Source of the DNA: JANWHF01 sp036276235
Lineage (GTDB): Bacteria; Planctomycetota; Phycisphaerae; Tepidisphaerales; Tepidisphaeraceae
Reading direction: 5' to 3'
Length of the DNA stretch: 37,404 nucleotides
Assembly (NCBI GenBank): GCA_036276235.1
Contig: DATBDZ010000292.1
Coordinates: 1 to 37,404, forward strand
Both the position numbers and the translations under genes were made by a program. Shown piece by piece: positions 17,206 through 24,155 of this stretch. Within the stretch, counting starts at the first letter, position 1. Every line of letters begins with the position of its first letter. Below the pieces are notes generated by a model. It was given only the letters and a program-made list of their open reading frames with translations, searched no databases and was not told the DNA's origin.

Positions 17206-18036
17206 CTACGAGCGTTTGGCACGCCGCCCGATGGCGTCGGAAAGCAGGACGAGAATCGCCGTCGCGACGACGAACAGTGTGGAGACTGCATTGAGCGTCG
17301 GCTTCATGCCCGCCTTGACGCTCGCGTAAATGCGAACCGGCAGTGTCGTCGAGCCGGCGTCGTAGGTGAAGTAAGTCACCATGAATTCGTCGAGCGAAAG
17401 CGTAAACGCCAGCATCGCGCCGGCGATGATCCCCGGTAGCAGATAAGGCACGATTATGCGGAAAAAAGCCTGCCGCGGCGTCGCGCCCAGATCCATCGCG
17501 GCTTCTTCCAGTGAAGGATCGAGGCCCACCAGCCGCGCCTGCACCGCCGCCATCACGAATGGGAAGCAGAAGGTGACGTGCGCGATGATGACGGTGAGAT
17601 ACCCGCGCTGTAGTCCGATCGCGCGGAAGAGCAGCATCAGGCTCACGCCCATGATGATCTCGGGGATGATCATCGGCAGCAGCACGAGAACCTGAATCCC
17701 GCCCGGTGCCGGAAAGCGGAAGCGATGGAGCATCCACGCGGCGGAAGTGCCCAATGCGACCGACGCGGACATGGTCGCGGCAGCGATAATCAAGCTGTTT
17801 TTCACCGCCTGCACGAGATCTTCGTCAAGCCACATCAGGCGATACCAGCGCAGTGTGAAGCCGTGCCAGGCGGCACTGACATCAAGGCTGCGCTGCGAGT
17901 TGTTGAACGAGTAGACGACGAGCAAAACGATCGGGAGGTAGAGAAAGACCAGAACCGCGATCGTCCAGGCGGGCAAAAAGAGGCGGGCGAGCTTGTTCCC
18001 TGAAGGCAGTGGGCGGGCCATCTCTTGCTTTGTCAT
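17206..18036 (-). CDS. potC: Polyamine-type ABC transporter permease (PotC-like)
   Basis: This second inner-membrane permease has about six hydrophobic segments. Its EAA loop is LEEAAMDLGATPRQAFFRIIVP, and the LSLDEFMVTYFTYDAGSTTLPVRIY region is characteristic of PotC. It starts the operon: potD follows after 30 nt. The start is uncertain. ATG 18036 directly abuts GGAGG, which is too close for normal use, while ATG 18021 is 15 nt from it; either gives the same mature topology. Longer frames up to 18192 translate the upstream word-repeat hairpin and are rejected. Confidence 0.9.
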   Translation of the reverse strand: MTKQEMARPLPSGNKLARLFLPAWTIAVLVFLYLPIVLLVVYSFNNSQRSLDVSAAWHGFTLRWYRLMWLDEDLVQAVKNSLIIAAATMSASVALGTSAAWMLHRFRFPAPGGIQVLVLLPMIIPEIIMGVSLMLLFRAIGLQRGYLTVIIAHVTFCFPFVMAAVQARLVGLDPSLEEAAMDLGATPRQAFFRIIVPYLLPGIIAGAMLAFTLSLDEFMVTYFTYDAGSTTLPVRIYASVKAGMKPTLNAVSTLFVVATAILVLLSDAIGRRAKRS

Positions 18037-18047
18037 CCTCCAAAAAA

Positions 18048-18089
18048 ATTTGTGAGGCGAGAATTTATCATTTGTGAGGGGCGCTGCAA
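18048..18089 (-). promoter_or_regulatory. Putative pot promoter with 10-bp direct repeat
   Basis: Reading the minus strand, TTGCAG (18089-18084) and TAAATT (18067-18062) are separated by 16 bp, a plausible -35/-10 pair just before potC. On the plus strand ATTTGTGAGG occurs twice, at 18048-18057 and 18070-18079, exactly 22 nt apart (two helical turns). One copy lies in the spacer and one downstream of the -10. This layout would suit a dimeric regulator, but no regulator is identified. Confidence 0.4.
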
Positions 18090-18106
18090 GAGAATTCTGA
18101 AAAAGT

Positions 18107-18215
18107 TGTTGGTTGTGAGTTGTGGGTTGTTGGTTGTTAAGCGCTCGCCGCGCTCGGAGTGTACTGCTACTCCTCGCGCAAGGTACAACCAACTACCAAC
18201 AACCCACAACCATCC
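18107..18215. repeat. Word-repeat hairpin (GTTGGTTGTGG units)
   Basis: The left arm, about 18107-18141, is a run of GTTGTTGGTTGTG-like words. The right arm, 18187-18215, has the complementary AACCAACTACCAACAACCC-type words. The right arm ends 4 nt from the stop codon of the yraN gene, so on the minus strand it could terminate the rpsP-trmD-rplS-yraN transcript before potC. Confidence 0.75.
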
Positions 18216-18219
18216 ACCA

Positions 18220-18621
18220 CTAAAACGTCGCTTCAAACGCATGCGGCGTATGGCGGATTTGCGGGTCGCGGCCGTCGGGCCAGACGATTGCCACCACATC
18301 AAATCGCGCGGGCGGCTGCGGGATGCCGTAGCGGCTGAGATATGTTTTGGCGGCTTTGGTGAGCTGCTGGCGCTTTTCCGGGTTTACCTGATCTTCGGGA
18401 GTCGGCTCATCCTGCACGCGGGTTTTCACCTCGACGAAGACGAGCGTCGCTCCGTCGCGGGCGACGATGTCGATCTCTCCCACCGGGCAGCGGAAGTTGC
18501 GGACGATGATCTTGTAGCCGAGGTTTCGCAGGTGGCGGGCGGCGAGGTTCTCGCCGCGATCGCCCAGCGCGTCGCGCGGCGGGGCCGCGGGTTTGAACAA
18601 CGACTGCAGCCAACGAACCAT
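18220..18621 (-). CDS. yraN: YraN family (UPF0102) predicted endonuclease-like protein
   Basis: The 133-residue protein starts at ATG 18621, giving the usual GDRGENLAARHLRNLGYKII N-terminal motif (residues about 20-39). FRCPVGEIDIVARDGATLVFVEVKTR follows, with the E-x-D...E-V-K signature of the restriction-endonuclease-like fold (GEIDIV and VEVKTR). The cellular role of UPF0102 is not firmly known. The gene commonly follows rplS, as it does here. An upstream in-frame extension to 18747 lacks family similarity and runs almost to the rplS stop, so it is rejected. Confidence 0.9.
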   Translation of the reverse strand: MVRWLQSLFKPAAPPRDALGDRGENLAARHLRNLGYKIIVRNFRCPVGEIDIVARDGATLVFVEVKTRVQDEPTPEDQVNPEKRQQLTKAAKTYLSRYGIPQPPARFDVVAIVWPDGRDPQIRHTPHAFEATF

Positions 18622-18748
18622 GCGCCGAAGATAGCGTGGAGCCCGATAGCGTTCAACGTGGAGTGCCGTGCCGTTCAACGGACACGCCGCGAAACTCATT
18701 GTTTCGCGGCGTGCTTGATTAATCAGATTGATCGAGCGAAGAGCCAAC

Positions 18749-19168
18749 TCAAGTCGCCGAGGCGGCGAGCTCTGGCGTCTGCGGCTTGGATTCCTTGGCC
18801 GCTGCCGGCGTGTGCTTTTCCTTGCGCTGTTCGGAAAGGCGGACCGCCTTGCCGACGCGATCGCGCAGGTAGTAGAGCTTGGCCCGGCGAACGCGAGCGC
18901 CGCGCTTCACGTTCACCTTCGCGATGAACGGCGAATGCAGCGGGTAAATGCGCTCGACGCCTTCATTGTTCACGATGCGGCGGACGGTAAACGTCTCGTT
19001 GATTCCGCGGCCCTTGCGCATGATGACGGTGCCGGAAAACACCTGGATGCGTTCCTTGTCGCCTTCAATGATGCGCGTGTGCACATCGACGGTGTCGCCG
19101 ACGTTGAACTGCGGAACGTCCTTCTTGAGATGAGGGGCCTCAACGGCTTCCATAATTGCGTTGGTCAT
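18749..19168 (-). CDS. rplS: 50S ribosomal protein L19
   Basis: L19 sits at the 30S-50S interface of the ribosome. The sequence shows VPQFNVGDTVDVHTRIIEG, the IQVFSGTVIMRKGRG core, NNEGVERIYPLHSPFI and the ARVRRAKLYYLRDRVGKAVR C-terminal signature. At 139 residues it is longer than usual, owing to a hydrophilic tail rich in Lys, Ala, Pro and Thr after about residue 115. The start ATG is at 19168. It follows trmD across a word-repeat hairpin. Confidence 0.97.
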   Translation of the reverse strand: MTNAIMEAVEAPHLKKDVPQFNVGDTVDVHTRIIEGDKERIQVFSGTVIMRKGRGINETFTVRRIVNNEGVERIYPLHSPFIAKVNVKRGARVRRAKLYYLRDRVGKAVRLSEQRKEKHTPAAAKESKPQTPELAASAT

Positions 19169-19181
19169 GAGTGGTCTCTTT

Positions 19182-19304
19182 CGATGAGTAGTCGGAGGGA
19201 ATAAGTAGTCAGAGGAAATGAGTAGTCAGTAGTCAGAAAAGACGAAGCAATCGGCTCCTGCCATCTTATTCTTTCTGACTACTTATTCCCTCTGACTACT
19301 CATT
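19182..19304. repeat. Word-repeat hairpin between trmD and rplS
   Basis: The left part (19182-19237) repeats words such as GAGTAGTCAG, GGAATAA and GTAGTCAGA. The right part (19269-19304) is the reverse complement. The right arm includes the trmD stop codon: the word GAATGAGTAG supplies the last residues Asn-Glu and the TAG. The element may separate trmD and rplS expression. Confidence 0.8.
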
Positions 19305-20000
19305 CGCTTTTCTCAAATATTCCTGCCAAAGGTCCGGACGGCATTCACGGGTTTTGCTTTTGCGTTGTTCCAGCCGCCAGGCTGCGATGCTTTGATGATT
19401 GCCACTTAGCAAAACCTCGGGAACGCTCATTCCGCGAAACTCGCGCGGGCGGGTGTACTGGGGAAATTCCAGCAATCCGTCCGCGAAGCTTTCATCCGCC
19501 GCTCCGTCCTCGGCGCCCAGTGCGCCGGGCAGCAGCCGGACAACCGCATCGATCACGATCATGGCGGCCAGCTCGCCGCCGCTCAGGACAAAATCGCCGA
19601 TGCTCAGTTCCATCGGCGAAAGGCCTTCGATGATGCGTTGATCGAAGCCTTCGTAATGACCGGCGATGAGCAGCAGCCGATCCTTTTTCGCCAGCTCTTC
19701 AGCCAGCGGTTGCTCAAACTTGCGGCCCTGCGGCGAGAGCAGGATTCGCGTCGCCGGCCGCTCATCCAGCCGCTCAACCGCCTCGACGGCGTCGAACATG
19801 GGCTGGCACATCATGACCATTCCCGGCCCACCGCCGAAGGGGCGGTCATCGACGGATTTATGCTGATCCGTCGCAAAGTCGCGCAGGTTGGTCAGATGAT
19901 AGCTGACCAGACCTTTCTGGGCCGCACGCTTGGGAATGCTGGTGCCGACAAACGGCCCAAACAATTCCGGGAAGAGCGTGATGATGTCGATTCGGAGCAT
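19296..20000 (-). CDS. trmD: tRNA (guanine-N1)-methyltransferase
   Basis: TrmD methylates G37 of tRNAs with SAM, which prevents frameshifting, in the cytoplasm. The 234-residue protein shows IDIITLFPELF at the N-terminus, FGGGPGMVM, and the trefoil-knot SAM-binding region LLLIAGHYEGFDQRI (about 105-119) followed by LSIGDFVLSGGELAAM. The C-terminal PEVLLSGNH segment and following Arg-rich helix are also typical. There is no Shine-Dalgarno before ATG 20000; the ATG sits at the edge of a word-repeat tract (CTTATG), and the TAG stop lies in another. rimM, usually just upstream, is absent. Confidence 0.97.
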   Translation of the reverse strand: MLRIDIITLFPELFGPFVGTSIPKRAAQKGLVSYHLTNLRDFATDQHKSVDDRPFGGGPGMVMMCQPMFDAVEAVERLDERPATRILLSPQGRKFEQPLAEELAKKDRLLLIAGHYEGFDQRIIEGLSPMELSIGDFVLSGGELAAMIVIDAVVRLLPGALGAEDGAADESFADGLLEFPQYTRPREFRGMSVPEVLLSGNHQSIAAWRLEQRKSKTRECRPDLWQEYLRKANE

Positions 20001-20002
20001 AA

Positions 20003-20105
20003 GTAGTCAGAAGGCATAAGTAGTCAGAAGTCAGAAGGCAGTAGTCAGACGGAATACTGCATTTTTTTCTGACTACTGCCTACTGACTTCTGCCTACTCA
20101 TTCGC
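20003..20105. repeat. Word-repeat hairpin between rpsP and trmD
   Basis: The left part (20003-20049) repeats AAGTAGTCAGAAGGC-type words. The right part (20068-20100) is the reverse complement, with a T-rich centre (TTTTTTT near 20062). It ends with the same ATTCGC boundary as the 19182-19304 element. It forms the whole immediate 5' leader of trmD on the minus strand. Confidence 0.8.
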
Positions 20106-20187
20106 AATCAAGTCGCAGACGCCGCTGGCGGGGTCGCGATGAACGAAGCGCGAAGCCGCGAGCGGCGTCAAGCGGATTTACTTTTTA

Positions 20188-20562
20188 CTACTCGGCTTTC
20201 TTCTCGCCTTCGGCTGCCGGCGCTGCGGCAGTTGCAGCGGGTGCTGCGCCCGCGGCTGCCGGGGCGGCGGCGGCCACCTTGGGCTTGCCGGGCCTGGGGA
20301 GCCGCAGCTGTTTGTGCGTAACGCCGCTGCGCTTCAGCAGCGAGGAAACCGTCTCAGAGGGGACGGCGCCTTTGTCGAGCCAATCCTTGCAGCGGTCGAG
20401 CTTGGCGACGAACTGCTTGGTCTGCTCCTTCTCGCGCGGGTTGTAATAACCCAGCTCCTCGATCACGCGTCCATCGCGCGGGGAGCGCGAGTCAATCGCG
20501 CTCAGACGATAAAACGCCGCGTTCGTCCGACCCATCCGCTTCAACCGTAACTTCACAGCCAT
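20188..20562 (-). CDS. rpsP: 30S ribosomal protein S16
   Basis: S16 stabilises the 30S subunit during assembly. The start at ATG 20562 gives the canonical MAVKLRLKRMGRTNAAFYRL N-terminus and has GGAG about 8 nt upstream. SPRDGRVIEELGYYNPREK is the conserved core. After about residue 90 there is a long Ala/Pro-rich, low-complexity tail ending in EGEKKAE, which makes the protein 124 residues against the usual 80-90. It is the first gene of the cluster rpsP-trmD-rplS-yraN. Confidence 0.96.
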   Translation of the reverse strand: MAVKLRLKRMGRTNAAFYRLSAIDSRSPRDGRVIEELGYYNPREKEQTKQFVAKLDRCKDWLDKGAVPSETVSSLLKRSGVTHKQLRLPRPGKPKVAAAAPAAAGAAPAATAAAPAAEGEKKAE

Positions 20563-20604
20563 CGAAGAATCTCCGTGTGCCTCTCGCAATGAGACGAATC
20601 GGGG

Positions 20605-20632
20605 AGTATACCGCGATAGCGAGTTCTGACAA
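20605..20632 (-). promoter_or_regulatory. Sigma-70-type promoter for the rpsP cluster
   Basis: On the minus strand TTGTCA (20632-20627) and TATACT (20610-20605) are spaced by 16 bp, close to the consensus on both boxes. The position, about 43 nt before the rpsP start codon, fits a ribosomal protein operon promoter. Confidence 0.65.
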
Positions 20633-20915
20633 GGGGTGATGACAAGCCCGGAACGATCGTTTTCGCCGGGCTGCCCGCTGCATTGGGGCGCTTTGGGACA
20701 AAACGGGGCGCTTTTTACAATGCGCCACTGGTGCGATTGTGACGTAAGCTCTTATTGATTAATGCCTTGTGGTGTTGACGGGACGGCCAGCGCGAGCTAC
20801 CCTGTCCCATGTCATTTGTCAATTCATTTTACAAAAAGACGCTATCGGTTGATCGCTTATCAATTGCCTCTACTACAGGTAGATCCGATGGCCACGAGCA
20901 TTTCGGCCAGACGTG
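20633..20915. other. Intergenic stretch without recognised genes
   Basis: Between the rpsP promoter and the PIN gene I see no convincing coding sequence. A GGGGCGCTTTKGGACAAAA-like doublet (GGGGCGCTTT at 20685-20694 and 20706-20715) forms a short direct repeat. A lower-GC patch follows at about 20810-20880. Confidence 0.5.
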
Positions 20916-21341
20916 TCATTGGGCCTCGCGAAGGTATTCCTCCACGAAGAATCTTGAATCAAGAATCGGAATCTTCTGATACATCTTCAAATCCAGAAGA
21001 TGATGATCGCCGGACACGATAATGTCCGCACCGGCCTTTAACGCACACGCAATGACCATGTCGTCGTCAGGATCGGCAACGACGACGGGCTCAATCTGTT
21101 CTGGAAGCACGATGGCAGCCAACGCAGCGAAGCCCAAGAGCAGTTCTGTCGGGTCAGTCTGTAAGTCCACGAAGCGCCGGGCAAACCGCGGACGCGCCAA
21201 CACTTCTGCTAGTTCCGCGTGCAGCGCGGGCGACGTGAACAGCTCCAACTGCTCGGCTCGGGCGGCTTCCAGAATCTGGCGAGGCGGCCCTCCCCACAAA
21301 AGTCCCGACACGGTCACGTTGGTATCAAGGACGATTCGCAT
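20916..21341 (-). CDS. PIN-domain toxin (putative VapC-like ribonuclease)
   Basis: The start at ATG 21341 gives MRIVLDTNVTVSGLLWGGPP, the usual start of the PIN family called putative toxin-antitoxin component, with the first catalytic Asp at position 6. The later DPDDDMVIACALKAGAD and IIVSGDHHLL motifs carry the other acidic metal-binding residues. PIN toxins are Mg-dependent endoribonucleases. The 141-residue length is normal. The start overlaps the end of the upstream antitoxin-like gene by 17 bases, so the two are translationally linked. An in-frame start at 21371 is less likely. Confidence 0.9.
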   Translation of the reverse strand: MRIVLDTNVTVSGLLWGGPPRQILEAARAEQLELFTSPALHAELAEVLARPRFARRFVDLQTDPTELLLGFAALAAIVLPEQIEPVVVADPDDDMVIACALKAGADIIVSGDHHLLDLKMYQKIPILDSRFFVEEYLREAQ

Positions 21342-21576
21342 CGGTTCTACGCCGCTCGCGGCGAACTGCATCGATCTCGGCGTTGATCTCCTCAGCGGTC
21401 AGAGGCGTGGCGGCGCTCGCGGAACGATCGAAGATGTCCCCCAGGCGATCCGAATTCTCCCGCCGGAGCTTCTCGCGCAGGAGACCTTCAATTGCTTGCG
21501 GCGAGAGCAATCCTCTGCGCTCCGCCTCGCGGGCCAAATCATCGGGAAGGGTAAGTTGAAGGTTCAACGACGTCAT
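21325..21576 (-). CDS. Antitoxin-like partner of the PIN toxin
   Basis: This 83-residue protein precedes and overlaps the PIN gene. Its N-terminus, LNLQLTLPDDLAREAERRGLL, resembles a ribbon-helix-helix DNA-binding segment. The second half is charged and probably disordered (TAEEINAEIDAVRRERRR), as is common in antitoxins that wrap the toxin. It probably neutralises the toxin and represses its own operon. No operator was identified. Antitoxin identity is from position and shape, not from a strong family match. Confidence 0.8.
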   Translation of the reverse strand: MTSLNLQLTLPDDLAREAERRGLLSPQAIEGLLREKLRRENSDRLGDIFDRSASAATPLTAEEINAEIDAVRRERRRTDANRP

Positions 21577-21660
21577 TGCGCATCCATTATACGCCTATAG
21601 CCATCAGTGAGAAAGCCGAGCCGAAACCGCACAGAGCCAGCACCGCGCACAGTCCCCGCC

Positions 21661-22869
21661 TTACTCCGCAAACAGCCGCGGGGCGAATTTGTTCAGATAG
21701 TTCCGCCAGTTGATCCAGGTGTGAGCGCCCGTGCTCTCTTCGAACTCGGCGTTGAAGCCGTGCTTTTTGAGGACATCGACTGTTGCCTTGGATGTCGTGA
21801 TGAGGCCGTCGTTGGAGCCGGTGCTGAACCAGAGGACTTTGAGGCCGGGCTTGAGGCTGGCATCGTCCAGGTCCTTTGCATGCTGCGTTTCCCAGTTGCC
21901 GGCTGCGCCGCCGAAGACGCCGGAGCTGAAGACGCCGATGTAGCTGAATTGATCAAGGTGGGAGAAGGCGATGGTGAGCGTCTGTCCGCCGCCCATGGAA
22001 AGGCCGGCGATGGCGCGATGCGCGCGATCATTGATCGTGCGATAGTTCTTCTCGACGTACGGCTTGATGTCGTTGACGAAGTCTTCGGTGAACTCATCGC
22101 GCTGTGCCGCTCCTCCCGCGCCGCCGCGCCCGCGCCCACCGCCGCCGAACCCGGCGGAAGTCGTGTGGCCGGCGGGCATGACGATTATCATCGGCTTGGC
22201 CTTCTTCTGGGCGATCAGGTTATCGACAATGAAATTCGCGCGGCCGACGCTGGTCCACGAATCATCTGAATCGCTGGCGCCGTGAAGCAGATAGAAGACC
22301 GGATACTTGTCCTGATTGGCTTCATATCCCGGCGGCGTGTAGATGTGCATGCGGCGGGTGCGGCCCAGCGCTGTCGAGTGGTAATAGATCTCCGCCACCG
22401 CGCCGTGCGGCACATCGTTGGTATCCATGAACGGTGAGCCGGGAACATTCACCACGCTCCAGACATTGTTCTGCGATTCGCTGACGGCCGGGCTGCGCGG
22501 ATCGATCGTGGTGACGCCATTCACATTGAAGTTATAGCGATAGGAGCCGGGATCGACGGGGCCGACGGTAATTTCCCAGACGCCGTTCTCGCCCTTGGTC
22601 ATCTGTCCGGCCTGGCCGCCCAGGTTCGGCATATCGCCGCCGGTGACGCGAACGGACTGTGCTTGCGGAGCAAGAATTCGGAATGTGACGTGCCGATCTT
22701 CCGAAACCTGCGGCGAGATCACGACCGGTCCCTGCGGCCCGCGTCCGCGCCCGCCGCGCCCGGGTTGCGTGGTCGGCTGCGTCGCCGGCTGTTGGGCAAA
22801 AGCGTTCGGCAAAATCAAAGCGATCGCCATGACGGCGAAAATCGACCTCATTGAGCGTGTGTGTGTCAT
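21661..22869 (-). CDS. Exported esterase of the PF00756 (feruloyl/acetyl-xylan esterase) type with N-terminal E-set domain
   Basis: A signal peptide (to about NAFAQ, residue 26) is followed by a Thr-Gln-Pro and Arg-Gly-rich linker (27-48). An immunoglobulin-like E-set/CBM48-like domain (about 55-145, VTFRILAPQAQSVRVTG) precedes the alpha/beta-hydrolase domain. The catalytic triad is readable: Ser291 in GLSMGGG, Asp354 in GSNDGL and His383 in TGAHTW. YLLHGASDSDDSW marks the oxyanion region. A Gly/Arg-rich insertion (241-254) interrupts the fold. Related enzymes release ferulate or acetate from plant polysaccharides; the substrate here is inferred. GGAGAAGG lies upstream of ATG 22869. Confidence 0.88.
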   Translation of the reverse strand: MTHTRSMRSIFAVMAIALILPNAFAQQPATQPTTQPGRGGRGRGPQGPVVISPQVSEDRHVTFRILAPQAQSVRVTGGDMPNLGGQAGQMTKGENGVWEITVGPVDPGSYRYNFNVNGVTTIDPRSPAVSESQNNVWSVVNVPGSPFMDTNDVPHGAVAEIYYHSTALGRTRRMHIYTPPGYEANQDKYPVFYLLHGASDSDDSWTSVGRANFIVDNLIAQKKAKPMIIVMPAGHTTSAGFGGGGRGRGGAGGAAQRDEFTEDFVNDIKPYVEKNYRTINDRAHRAIAGLSMGGGQTLTIAFSHLDQFSYIGVFSSGVFGGAAGNWETQHAKDLDDASLKPGLKVLWFSTGSNDGLITTSKATVDVLKKHGFNAEFEESTGAHTWINWRNYLNKFAPRLFAE

Positions 22870-23007
22870 CTGCCTTCTCCTGCAATGTGGTGTGATGAGC
22901 TACCGCGAGTTCATTCCGACGCGTGCTCCTAGACTTTAGTTCAGGTACGAATATTACCGATAGCGCGGCCCGATCGTTGTGGGGCCATCGGCGTTGGGTC
23001 ATTCTCG

Positions 23008-23143
23008 GTGCCACAGGTCGGCGTACTCGCAGACCTGTGTCTGTTGGCGAGGCGAAGACAAGGTCTGCTCCGAAAATGCGGCGGGCGGTGCCCGCCCTAC
23101 GCCGCATTTCCCGTAGGGCGGGCACTGCCCGCCGTCTTCGTGC
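23008..23143. repeat. Dispersed composite repeat, copy 1
   Basis: It contains CACAGGTC (23012-23019) paired with GACCTGTG (23032-23039), then GGGCGG-type arms around 23082-23131 that pair with each other, and ends in GCCGTCTTCGTGC. The same arrangement, with diverged spacers, lies at 29855-29993. It fills the spacer between two esterase genes; no coding sequence is seen in 22870-23192. Confidence 0.85.
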
Positions 23144-23192
23144 TGGCCGTTTCGACGGCTGACGATCTTTGGCCCAGCGCCGCGAGTCACTT

Positions 23193-24125
23193 CTACTCCG
23201 TGAAAATGTGCTGGACGAAATAATACAAATTATTGCTCATTTCGGCGGTATCGTGGGCGTTGCCATCCAGGCGCCAGACGTGGGCGACGCCTTTTTCCTG
23301 GAGGTAGTTGTGAACGCCCTGGTTGATGCGCATCAGGCCATCCTTGCTGCCCACCGCCAGCCACAGGAGGTTCAGCTTCTTGACCACCGCCGGATCGGGA
23401 ATGAGCTGGGCCGCGGGTTTGGTATTCGGGGCGGCGGCGATGGCGCCGATCCAGGCGAAGGTATCGACGTGAGAGAGGCCGATGTTCAAGGTCTGGCCGC
23501 CGCCCATCGACATGCCCGCCAGCGCGCGATGACTGCGATCCGCGAGCACGGGATAATGTGACTCGACGTAGGGGATGACATCGTTAAGCAAGTCGTTCTC
23601 GAACGGCATCCCGTAGCCGGCCTGCGCGCGGCCTCCGCCGCCGGGGTTGTCCACCGTGGCGGTGGCATCGCCGCTGGGGAAGATGATGATCAGCGGTTTG
23701 ATTTTGCCGTCGGCGAGCAGGTTATCGACGATTTGCGGAGCCCGCGCCCGTTGTGTCCATTCGGTGCTGGTATTCCCCAGGCCGTGCAGCAGATAAAGCA
23801 CGGGGTACTTGCGGTCGGCGCTGAATCCGGGGGGCGTGTAAACGCGCATCTGTCGGCGCGTCCCGAGCGATTTGGAATCGTAGTCGACGACCTTCACCTC
23901 GCCGTGCGGGATCGCGTCGCGCGCGGCGTTGAATCCAGCAGGTGCGTCGGGAAACGCGACCATGCCATTCGGATCGGCGGGTTGGGTTGCCGCTGGTTTG
24001 GCCGGATCGTCGGCCGTTGCGGCGGCGCTAGAATGCATCAGCAAAGAGACCATCGCGAGTGCCCCGGCGACAGCACCCCGCTTCAGGAAATCACGACGGC
24101 CGGATCGATTGATGCGGTTGGACAT
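23193..24125 (-). CDS. Tat-exported esterase of the PF00756 type
   Basis: The start at 24125 is set by AAGGAG 5 nt upstream and opens a twin-arginine signal (SGRRDFLKRGAVAGALAMVSL). The alpha/beta-hydrolase domain has YLLHGLGNTSTEW, nucleophile Ser206 in GMSMGGG, Asp262 in GSKDGL and His291 in GNAHDT. It is related to the 21661-22869 esterase, but it lacks the E-set domain and uses Tat rather than Sec. Probable substrate: ester groups on polysaccharides. It lies 30 nt downstream of the 24156-25409 gene, so the two are co-transcribed. Confidence 0.88.
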   Translation of the reverse strand: MSNRINRSGRRDFLKRGAVAGALAMVSLLMHSSAAATADDPAKPAATQPADPNGMVAFPDAPAGFNAARDAIPHGEVKVVDYDSKSLGTRRQMRVYTPPGFSADRKYPVLYLLHGLGNTSTEWTQRARAPQIVDNLLADGKIKPLIIIFPSGDATATVDNPGGGGRAQAGYGMPFENDLLNDVIPYVESHYPVLADRSHRALAGMSMGGGQTLNIGLSHVDTFAWIGAIAAAPNTKPAAQLIPDPAVVKKLNLLWLAVGSKDGLMRINQGVHNYLQEKGVAHVWRLDGNAHDTAEMSNNLYYFVQHIFTE

Positions 24126-24155
24126 CGCTGCTCCTTCGTGATGCATGATGTTCAC

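Noticed and set aside
18107..20105. CRISPR array or phage attachment sites in the repeated spacers
   Set aside because: The words are adjacent or overlapping with no regular unique spacers, and there are no cas or integrase genes.
20103..20177. Short open stretch before trmD as a rimM relic
   Set aside because: It is about 25 codons, lacks an ATG and shows no recognisable RimM motif.
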